Shown here in pieces: positions 44,301 through 52,956 of a stretch of 64,000 nucleotides of DNA. The first letter of the stretch is position 1. Each line of letters starts with the position of its first letter. Both the position numbers and the translations under genes were made by a program. The notes beneath the pieces are model-generated. The model worked only from the letters and a program-made list of their open reading frames with translations. It was not told the DNA's origin and searched no databases. The stretch is from assembly GCA_956465555.1 (NCBI GenBank), contig OY101121.1, positions 1,946,722 to 2,010,721 of the forward strand, in the 5' to 3' direction. This DNA comes from Nitzschia sp. pyKryTriq1. Its lineage: Eukaryota > Bacillariophyta > Bacillariophyceae > Bacillariales > Bacillariaceae.

Positions 44301-45176
44301 AAAGCTATGGAGGTATCAGGAATCGAAGGAAGCTACCGCAGCACTTGTGAACGCACCATGACTGTCCTGAGAGAGAGCAGGGATTCTTTGGTGGCCATGT
44401 TGGAAGCCTTTGTCCACGATCCACTCATCAGTTGGCGTTTAATTGGCGACACCGAGAAGAACGAGAATGAGGAACGGATCTCGAGAGCTGTTGATGAGTT
44501 GCGTGGATCTACATCGAATACCAATGGAACTAACAATCCTCTGGCGGAAAGCAACGAGAATGGTATTGGAGTGGTATCAGGAGTTCCCATCGACCTGAAT
44601 GGAGGACGCCCAAGCGTGATGAACGAGCCCATTACCGAAGGACTTGACGAGGATGCGGATGAAGAAGGAGGAGGTGGTGGTGGTGGTGGTGCTGACAACA
44701 TTTTGTTTCCCGAAAGTGTTAACGATCTTCGATCTCTCGCGAGGCGGCCAACTGAAACCACTGCGATGAGTGCCACCCGTGCCAGGTCTCTCCAAATGTA
44801 TTCAAATATTCAAACATGGGCAGCCAATCTCAGTACTGATTCTCGCATTGCTAGCATTGCTGGCGACGAGCGAGCCGAACAAGTGGCCGCGTCAGGTTCC
44901 GTTGCAAGGTCTCGGATCGAGCGAAGCATGCGACAGCGTGAGCTCTTGAGTTTGCTAGACGAAGAAGGCGGACTAGCCCATGAAGAAGCTTTGAATGAAA
45001 AAGCTCTCAAAGTTATCCGTCGCGTCCAAGATAAGCTTGCAGGGACGGACTTTCCGGATCGTGATGGAAATGGCGATCCTCTCGACGTGGTCGACCAAGT
45101 CCAAAGATTGATTGTTCAGGCCACTTCCGTTGAAAACCTTTGTCAACTTTTCATCGGGTGGTGTGCCTTCTGGTAG
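35385..45176 (+). CDS. TOR: Target of rapamycin (TOR) kinase
   Basis: Two exons, 35385-36523 and 36614-45176 (donor acggtacgtc, acceptor ttttgtcag; join R-R-L-A-A-C-L), give about 3233 residues. Order: a Ser/Gly-rich N-terminus, HEAT repeats to about 1650, a FAT domain from about 1670 to 2500, FRB at about 2542-2680, the PI3K-like kinase at about 2700-2990, and FATC at the end (LCQLFIGWCAFW). Kinase marks are GHEDLRQDERV, the catalytic loop GLGDRHPSNLML and HIDFGDCFE of the activation segment. FRB reads ELIRVAILW...WHEGLEEASRLYFGEGNV and AWDIYYTVFRRI. TOR couples nutrients to growth as the core of TORC1 and TORC2. The protein is longer than the usual about 2500 residues, from a longer N-terminus, a FRB-linker insert and a poly-Gly/Ser-rich insert between kinase and FATC. 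Confidence 0.96.
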
Positions 45177-46044
45177 ATCGATGATTCATTCAATAAAGGG
45201 TGCATTAGAGAAAATTATTAGCAAAATAGGACAGAGTGGCAGGAAGAAAGTAGAAAGATTTGTGGTCTTGGATCTTGGATGCGTCACAGAAGAATATCAT
45301 CTATTCGTAGGCTACAGTGCAAGTACGGTAACGATATAGTACCTCGTACTACATGGTACCGGTACGAGTGTACCTGGTAGTCTACGGCGCGTAGTGCGTG
45401 TGCCTAAGCTTTTCGAAGAGCGAACACGTGCGTGGCCAATTTACATAGGGGAATGACTGTCGAGTCATGGGTCATGATACGCCGGCGCGAAAACCAGGAA
45501 CAATATTGCCCGACAAATAATAAAGTAGTTCTCTAAGTTTGATTGCGAGTGGTCATTTCTTCACTATTTTCATTTAGGACACGTGATCGATATTCATCGA
45601 CGATGACAAAATTACTTAACAACAACGTGCCGTATGTACAGTTGAGGTCGTCGTCGGCCGGCAGGATCGCTCCCGCCGCGCCTCGCGGTGAAATTCCTCG
45701 CATTTTCCACCCTCCGCCCCACAACACGCTATTTTTTCACCATCGTCGTCGACCTTCGACGACCCATCATCGAAGATCGACGTGAAAGTGGGGGGAATAA
45801 GAAGAATCATCATCAGCCCGCACCGAGCCTTTACCTTCTTCCGTCCAGACAGCATAGATCAACTGCAGGTAGCTTTCTTCTCACTACCAGGTACCGTACT
45901 GTCTGTTGCCAACCAGTATTCTATTCGGGGGTCCGACCGACCCTTCGTGGACCACCCTGTTCACTGGTGTAAAACAACTACGAAGTAAGCCCACAACAAA
46001 ATAACAAGTCCGAGTCTTACCGGTACCGGTACTGTTAGTACGGT
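45177..46044. other. Intergenic, no supported gene
   Basis: GTAC/ACCGGT palindromes occur near 45325-45385, 45888-45900 and 46020-46040. No supported frame. Confidence 0.5.
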
Positions 46045-49000
46045 ATGGTGGGATCCTCGTTATTCTCGAGGCCACTGGGAGGATTCATGTCGAAAAAGGA
46101 CAGCAGCAGCGGCCACCAATCCTACGAGGAAATCCTCGTCGACGATGATGACGATTATTACGAGGAGGTTATTGTGGACGATGATGGAGAAGAATACATT
46201 GAAGAAATCATCGAAGAAGAAGTTAGTAGTAGTTCTACATCTGCTTCCAAACAACGACGGGCTGCGGACGACCTTCTAGTTACCCAAGAACAGGTGGACA
46301 GTATGTCCTTTGAAAAGGCCAAGAAATTCCTCCTGGCCCTTCCCACCGCCAAGGGTCCCACCCTTGCCCCAACCAAGTATGCGGATGACGACTACGAATA
46401 CGAAGAAATAGAGATGCCCGATGCTATCACTCCAATCCGACGCAGCCGCCGATTCAGTTTGTTTGACGCTCCTGACCTGGATATTGTGGAAGAGGAGAGT
46501 GAACGGAGCGAACGATCGCAGTTGCACTCCCCTTCCGTATCAAAACGGAAAGAACTAAAGCACAGGCTATCGAATATATCAGAGGGATCCTTGGAGAAAA
46601 GCCCTGGTAGCGAGGAACGGCGTCCACCACTGGCGCCTTCCATTGATGACCACGAGGAAAATGGAAGAGACGGTTCTCAGCAGAAGATAAGCACGACGAA
46701 CGAAGAAACACCAGTGAATGAGAAGGATGAAGGCGACAATAGTTATATACCAGAAGGAACGATATTGGTCGGTGGGCTGAACGACACCGAAGAGAAGGAT
46801 ACCATGCAAGTCGAAATGGATCCGTCCGGCAAGCCTGTGAGTTCGACCAGGTCCATTAACAAATCGAGTAAATCAATTCAGTCAGAAGGGACAGACACGA
46901 CAATGTCCGAATCAGGCAGCAATAACAGTTTGGACATTCGACAAGTTTTTGGTTCATTGATGTCGGACACTCCACCCGCCTCTCCAGATCTTTCCGTTGG
47001 TCGGAAGCGCCGACCCGACAGTGCGAGGAGAGCTTCCGAGGACAAAGAACCGGAACCGTCCAATAGGCCATCGAGCGAAAGCTCTCTTGGAGGACTCAAG
47101 AAATTGGGTAACGCCTCGGGCCATTCCAGTAGTAGACGAAGATCAAGCGGAAGCAGGAGGGGAGACGACGACGATGATGATAACCGTTCCACCAGATCTG
47201 GCAAAAGCCGACGCAGCTCCTCTGGGAAATCAGTTGGTGGTAGACGAAGTTCGTCCTCCAAGACGTCTGAAGATCGAGCCCAGACGGTGGAAGCAGAAAT
47301 TATGGAATTATTATCTCCTGAGAAAAAGTCGAAAGGCTCCTTGGATGCCATGCTTTCTTCCGACGCTAAGTCTGGGTCGAGCCGTGTGGATAGCGACAAC
47401 ATGTCACGGTCCTCGAACAAGTCTTCTCGGTCTAGTTCTCGCCGACGTTCATCGAAAGGGACATCAAGTAGTGACAAGTCTCATTCCTCGGACCAGAGTA
47501 GCAGCAGAAGAGGGGGTACTCGAATATCATCAACAACAAAGGAGCCGAAGTCACCCCAGAAAAGACCAACGCTTCAAGAGGGATCCAAAACTTTAGATGA
47601 CCTTTTGGCTCGTCTTCCATCAGGGCCCACTAAACGTAGTGATGCAAGATCAACGGCATCAGGAATCCTTCGGTCATCACGTGGTCGCACACGAGACAGC
47701 GGTCGAGACTCTCAGTCGGTTGTGGGGAGCAGCAGCAGCAGCTCTAGACCGGCTCGTGCCCGATCAGCTCGCAGAACAAAACAGGGGCACGACGATGATG
47801 TCTCTGTGTCATCCATGCCTGCCATGGGCAAAAAAGTACGATCCAGATCTTCGAGTGTTGGCAGAAAGGAACGGCTGAGACGAGGCCGACGAAAAGAGGA
47901 GACCGACCGCGCAAATCGCAAACACCAAGAAGAAATGAGATCATCCGATAAGTCACTCAAAGATGAAAGGCCAAATAATTCTCAACGAAGCACTTCAGGT
48001 TCACACAAGCCATCCTCATCCTCGTCGAGAAGTCGTAGTAGAAGTGGCAGTTTTGAGGATGAACTGATCGAACCCGAATCCCGGTCTCAGCGTGGCAGTA
48101 GTAGCCGGAATCACCATGCGGAAGACGATAGCTTGCGTAGCCCTGGGCATCACAGACAGGGATCCAGCGGGAGACCGCGAAGTAGCGACGGTCGGAGACC
48201 CCGTAGCAGCGACGGTCGAAGGCCTAGATCATCTACAGATCGATCTACGAGCTCGAAAGCCGGCCATGACGAGCCAAGATCCGCGCGAAAAACTGAAGGC
48301 GATGATAATTCATTTGACGAATTGGACGGTAACGCTTCCTTTTCTCGGACTCTCAACCTGGCGCGAAGTTTGCACGATGTCGCAGATGATGAGCACGATA
48401 GTCCACCTAGAACACCGACCCATCGCAAGTCAGTGATGCGATCGTCGAGTGGTGGCAGTAAATCTCCCGGTGATTCCCAAACACGCCGAAGTCCAGGAAA
48501 GACCAAAAGTGCTGATGACCTATTGCTGAATGAGCAAGGGGACGATGGCGATGCCAGGCACCATTCTTCCCGTTTGAGTTCGGCCGCCAGTGCCATGCGG
48601 GATTCGGGCCATAGAACCCCCAAGACCCCTAAAGATCGACGACGTGAACCACTAAAGAAGAAACACAGTTCGGATGATGTATTGTTGGTACCAGAATTGG
48701 CAACCGATATTGTCGACTACGAGGTTGATGGGCCCAGAACACCCGGTGGTAGTAAAACCCGTAATCCGCCGAGTCGGGCCCATTCCAGTCGAAACAGTGC
48801 CAGTAGTGGTGACAAACACGAAACTCGACACTCCTACCATTCCCCACGAAAATCTGCCAAGTCTCCAGCAACAACCTCTCGCCCCCCTCCTCCCCGGTCG
48901 CAGTCGGAAACCAGTCCAAGACCCGATTCACCGACAAAGTTGTCTCAAATGCGACAAGCAAGCCGAACTTCAGATTTTAAATCTCCTGGTCAATCATCAT

Positions 49001-49233
49001 CGTTTTCGTCACCGTCGACGAGGCGTCGGAAGTCAATGGATATATCTCCGACAAAGTCTCCTGGAAGAGGCGATTCAATGGACATGAGTTCTTCCGCTGT
49101 GAGTGGACCACCACTGACACAAGGAGCAGTTCTAACGCCCTTTGAGCGGCTAAGTGAATTGGAAAAGATCAAGACATTCCTTACGAATGATGAATACGAA
49201 CGAAAGAAGAAAGAGATTTTAGCTTGCATATAA
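46045..49233 (+). CDS. Ser/Arg-rich disordered protein with repeated DDLL motifs
   Basis: Single exon, about 1062 residues. It starts with an acidic tract (EEILVDDDDDYYEEVIVDDD) and is otherwise dominated by Ser, Arg, Pro and Lys with no folded domain apparent. A short motif recurs: AADDLLVTQ, SLDAMLSS, TLDDLLARLP, SADDLLLNE and SSDDVLLVPE. The C-terminal 30 residues (PFERLSELEKIKTFLTNDEY, then ERKKKEIL) resemble a SHOCT-like short helical domain. SPT/SP phosphorylation-type sites (RTPK, SPGK, KSPGR) are common. No membrane segment. It may be a scaffold or RNA-binding-like regulator; this is inference. Confidence 0.8.
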   Translation: MVGSSLFSRPLGGFMSKKDSSSGHQSYEEILVDDDDDYYEEVIVDDDGEEYIEEIIEEEVSSSSTSASKQRRAADDLLVTQEQVDSMSFEKAKKFLLALPTAKGPTLAPTKYADDDYEYEEIEMPDAITPIRRSRRFSLFDAPDLDIVEEESERSERSQLHSPSVSKRKELKHRLSNISEGSLEKSPGSEERRPPLAPSIDDHEENGRDGSQQKISTTNEETPVNEKDEGDNSYIPEGTILVGGLNDTEEKDTMQVEMDPSGKPVSSTRSINKSSKSIQSEGTDTTMSESGSNNSLDIRQVFGSLMSDTPPASPDLSVGRKRRPDSARRASEDKEPEPSNRPSSESSLGGLKKLGNASGHSSSRRRSSGSRRGDDDDDDNRSTRSGKSRRSSSGKSVGGRRSSSSKTSEDRAQTVEAEIMELLSPEKKSKGSLDAMLSSDAKSGSSRVDSDNMSRSSNKSSRSSSRRRSSKGTSSSDKSHSSDQSSSRRGGTRISSTTKEPKSPQKRPTLQEGSKTLDDLLARLPSGPTKRSDARSTASGILRSSRGRTRDSGRDSQSVVGSSSSSSRPARARSARRTKQGHDDDVSVSSMPAMGKKVRSRSSSVGRKERLRRGRRKEETDRANRKHQEEMRSSDKSLKDERPNNSQRSTSGSHKPSSSSSRSRSRSGSFEDELIEPESRSQRGSSSRNHHAEDDSLRSPGHHRQGSSGRPRSSDGRRPRSSDGRRPRSSTDRSTSSKAGHDEPRSARKTEGDDNSFDELDGNASFSRTLNLARSLHDVADDEHDSPPRTPTHRKSVMRSSSGGSKSPGDSQTRRSPGKTKSADDLLLNEQGDDGDARHHSSRLSSAASAMRDSGHRTPKTPKDRRREPLKKKHSSDDVLLVPELATDIVDYEVDGPRTPGGSKTRNPPSRAHSSRNSASSGDKHETRHSYHSPRKSAKSPATTSRPPPPRSQSETSPRPDSPTKLSQMRQASRTSDFKSPGQSSSFSSPSTRRRKSMDISPTKSPGRGDSMDMSSSAVSGPPLTQGAVLTPFERLSELEKIKTFLTNDEYERKKKEILACI

Positions 49234-51455
49234 AGCATCAAATCTACTTGACCAATGCTGCACTGTCTGCAGAACATTCTACTAGTCTGCTGCTTGAGAG
49301 CTAAGATCAGTCCCATTGACGTAAGACATCGATACCAGCTTCACGTTCAAGACTCCAAGACTGTATTTCTCGGCTACATCAGGAGTATGATGAACCCATC
49401 GGTTCAAGCACTGTTCGCAACCAAGCACTTTGAAGTTGTTTGGCTGTCTACTGCAAAAACGACTGAGTTCAGTGAGTCCGCTAGAAGGGAGTGATATGCA
49501 CTTTAACTTGCGAGCCTTTTCATTTTAGTCGGGCAACTGGCTTTCAGGATCGTATGTGTGCAGTTGGTTCGGAGTCACGTGCATCGCATCCAAGAGCAGC
49601 GGGACTATTACTATTGCGACAAAGACCAGCAAAACTAATACTTGTAATTGTGCTGTACTGTGCTGTACTGTACTGTACTGTACTGTACGAATACTTGACC
49701 AAGGTGGATATGATAGCAACCGCACCGCCGACGACGAACAAAAACGAAGAACGAGGATACGATAGTAACAAGCGACCACATCGTTCATGGAAGACAGTGA
49801 AACATCATACTCCGGTAGCAATCAAATACTACTATTAGAATAGAGCTATATTTCTATCATTGTTCCAGCGTCAAACACTTCCGACACCCCCGTCAGTATA
49901 GAAAGTGGCACACCGCCAAACCAACTTACCCGCGTGATGATCAAGTCCATGGTCGAGCCCCTCTTCCATCGCATGTGTTTGTCAGTAGTTTTTTTAATTG
50001 TGGCTGCACGAACCGCACCATTTCTGATGCGGGTCCATGGGGGGACGTAAATTAGCGGTAAACGAGCTGTTCGGACGGGGCTGTGGGCAACCCAAAACTG
50101 TCCGGCTCTCATCGCGCCTTCTCCGGAACCCCAAACCGGCTCCTCCCACATCAAACGACGTGACAAAGTCGCTCGATGCTAAAACGGGAATCTTTCAACT
50201 TTACCACAATTTCTACTATACACAGCACGGAAGGGAGGCTCACACTCAGAGACGCGATCAACACGCGGGTGGGCTGGTCCAGCGGCGCGGCAACCTCAAT
50301 TCCAACAGGGGTGACGAAATCGACCGAAGTCAAAATAATGACCGCAAAATGAGCGGAAAAGTGAGGATGATGCGACGGCTTTCTGTCGAGTTCGGATCGA
50401 TCCAAGATCAACTGTAACGGTATTTTGTCTACTGCGGAGCGTAGGATTGAACGAAGGTGGTGATCGTTTCTCGTCAAAATTGCAAACGACCGCGGCAACG
50501 GTGTTCGGGCGGCCAAGTGTACGGGCGGACGTAGCAAGTGAACGGTGTCGCCGGTCGTTTTTCTTCAAATTCGGACATCTCGCACATGGTTCAATGCAAC
50601 GGTGAGAGGGTGGAGTATGTAGCACTTTTACTGCTACTGCATCATGTGTGCCAAGGAAGAAACCGATGCTTTGAGATGCTTTTGAGTTCGAAACGGATCA
50701 CAGTTCGGCCATTTTGAAATTTCGGTCGAAGAATGAATCATCACAACATTCTGTTTTGTGTATCGGCGCTTGTGCTCCACTCGAACATCGCACGCGCCTG
50801 TCTGGTGCGTACAGCACCAGGTCAGTACGTGTACGCCGGTACGTGTACTGAGTGTACTGGTACGTACCGGTACCAGTGCTGGTGGACTGCTGGACTGCGG
50901 TGAGTTGCTGCCTGCTCGTCCTGCAGCTCATTCCATTCAAATAGTATCCATACTGGTAAGTAGTGAGAAAGTAAATAACATGCATGTTGATATCATACTC
51001 TCTACGAGTCCTCTCTCTCTAGTAGAGTAGAGTAGAGAGTAGTGGCAGCAATAGTAGTCGAAAGACTTTTCCTTGGATTTTACCTGCAGTAGTACAGTCA
51101 AGGTACAGTACCAGTTGACCAGTACGTAGTAGTAGTAGCAGTAGGCATCACGAGTCTGTCATTCGTTCCGACCAAAAGCTCCGCGACCGCGACGATTTAT
51201 TTAGAAGTTCGATCGAAGAGCGACGAGCGACAATAAGCGACGATGATGATGCAATGCGAGAGAGAGAGAGAGAGAGAGAGAGTGGGAGAGATGAGATTGA
51301 TGATGACCATGGCGGCACCACTCGGCTCGGCTCATCTCACCAGTACAAGTACCGGTACTGTGTAATGTAAAATTGAGGTGTAGAACTCAAGCTACAGACA
51401 TACCGTACACGTAGAAAGCAAGGAAGCAAGGAAGGAAGCAAGGAAGGAAGTACCA
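49234..51455. other. 2.2 kb gap, no supported gene
   Basis: Contains a GTACT microsatellite near 49652-49690, a GTAC palindrome cluster near 50815-50880, a (GA) run at about 51259-51281 and a TAG/AGAG patch near 51000-51045. On the minus strand, 49525-49650 could code a short hydrophobic end (LVLLVFVAIVIVPLLLDAMH) after an acceptor-like GTACAG; I saw no start for it. Other short ORFs look like chance frames. Confidence 0.45.
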
Positions 51456-52892
51456 ATGGAAGAAGAAGCACCCTCCTCCGCGTCGGCGACGTTGACAGCA
51501 GAGAAGGCAAGCCTGTCCTCCGAGCAAGCAAAAACTCCACCAGCAACCTCCTCGGATCAGTTCAGTGGTGGAGGAGATGAAGACTCCAAGGACACCACCA
51601 CCACCAACAACAACAACACCAACAACAAACGAGAAGAAGACGCACCATCGTCGTCGAAAGAAGACTGGGAAGTCCAACGCGATCATGAAAAGCAACAAGG
51701 CGACCAGTCCTTTCGTTTGGGAGGCTTCAAGACAGCCATCGGACACTACACGCAAGCCATTTCCTTGGACCCCGAGTTTGCAGTAGCCTATTCGAATCGA
51801 TCAGCCGCCTACTTGAAAAACGGTGAAAAAAGCAAGGCGCTCCGGGACGCGGAACAGGTGACGCTGTTGGATCCTGCCTACGCCAAGGGGTATTCGCGGC
51901 TGGCAGCGGCGTTGCATTCCTTGAAGCGGTGGGAGCAGGCGAAAGAAGCCTATCAAAAGGTATTGGAATTGGATGATGGTAATGCAGTGGCGACAAAGGG
52001 AGTCGCAGACTGTCAAGTAGAACTGGATCGAATTGAGGAGCAACAAAAACAGTTTGAAGACGAGGAAGGCAGGCAGGTGGAAGAAGCAAAGAAACGAGAA
52101 GAGCAGGAGGAGGAGGCGGAAAAGCAAGCTCAATCCTCCAACGACCAGGCCAAGCCCGAGGACGAGAACGAGGACGCCGAAGAGGAGGATGACGATGACG
52201 ATGACTCATTGAACGACTTCTTTGAAGATGTGGAGCAAGTCGCTAAAAAGGAAGAAGCCAAACCTGAAGCAGCTCCGGCTCCTACCAACAACGTCAAGAA
52301 GGAAAAGGTCATCTTGGGAACTGGCAAGGAACAAATGGACCGTCTGTTGCAAACCAACTACGAGTGGCGGAATCTTAATCCATACTATGTATTACAGTTG
52401 CCATCTACAGCAACTGAAGACGATATTGCTCGAAGATATAAGGCTCTGAGTTTGATGTTACATCCGGACAAAAATGGAGGCGATCCAAATGCACAGCTAG
52501 CCTTTGATGAAGTCAAAAAGGCCAAAACTCTCTTGCTGGGTGATGCTGGTAGAGCTCGGCATGCGAAATTGCTCGTTGAAGAAGGGATGAAACAAGGTGA
52601 AGCTAAATTTAGGAAACAGGGGAGAGGAAATGGCAAGACCTTGGAGGAACTTCAAGAAATTGAAGTCATGAGGATTTTTGCACAAGTCGAACAAAAGCGA
52701 AGAGAAGTAGAGGATCGTGAACGGAAATTTGAACAGCGGACACAGCAACAAGAGGATGCGCAAGACGCCAAGGAACGGCACGCGCGGCAATTTGATAAGT
52801 CATGGCGGAAAGAGGAACGTGTCGATAAACGTGTGGGGAACTGGAGAGATTTTGCGTCATCTGGAGGGACGAAGAAAAAACAGAAACACTAG
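51456..52892 (+). CDS. DNAJC8: TPR-J-domain protein, DNAJC8 (SPF31) type with TPR fusion
   Basis: Single exon, 478 residues. After a Thr/Asn-rich leader, three TPRs occupy about 75-176 (KQQGDQSFRLGGFKTAIGHY, AVAYSNRSAAYLKNGEKSKA, GYSRLAAALHSLKRWEQAKE), as in Hop/SGT-type clamps. An acidic coil follows. The J domain (about 308-372) reads NPYYVLQLPSTATEDDIARR, with the HPD tripeptide in MLHPDKNGGDP. The C-terminus (RIFAQVEQKRREVEDRERK, ending RVGNWRDF) matches DNAJC8, a U4/U6.U5-associated nuclear J protein. In animals DNAJC8 has no TPRs. The role is probably Hsp70 recruitment in splicing or snRNP handling. It is convergent with the next gene, with a 64 bp gap. Confidence 0.85.
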   Translation: MEEEAPSSASATLTAEKASLSSEQAKTPPATSSDQFSGGGDEDSKDTTTTNNNNTNNKREEDAPSSSKEDWEVQRDHEKQQGDQSFRLGGFKTAIGHYTQAISLDPEFAVAYSNRSAAYLKNGEKSKALRDAEQVTLLDPAYAKGYSRLAAALHSLKRWEQAKEAYQKVLELDDGNAVATKGVADCQVELDRIEEQQKQFEDEEGRQVEEAKKREEQEEEAEKQAQSSNDQAKPEDENEDAEEEDDDDDDSLNDFFEDVEQVAKKEEAKPEAAPAPTNNVKKEKVILGTGKEQMDRLLQTNYEWRNLNPYYVLQLPSTATEDDIARRYKALSLMLHPDKNGGDPNAQLAFDEVKKAKTLLLGDAGRARHAKLLVEEGMKQGEAKFRKQGRGNGKTLEELQEIEVMRIFAQVEQKRREVEDRERKFEQRTQQQEDAQDAKERHARQFDKSWRKEERVDKRVGNWRDFASSGGTKKKQKH

Positions 52893-52956
52893 AGTAGGAG
52901 GCTAACAGTTTCCCTGTTGAAAACTTGACTTGGCACTACCCAGTTATATCTGCGAC

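Noticed and set aside
46878-47477. Antisense Leu/Ser-rich frame of about 200 codons in the Ser-rich protein gene
   Set aside because: It follows from the Ser/Arg/Asp codon bias of the sense frame.
49525-49821. Hydrophobic minus-strand frame
   Set aside because: Most of its upstream half comes from the GTACT microsatellite and no start or first exon is evident.
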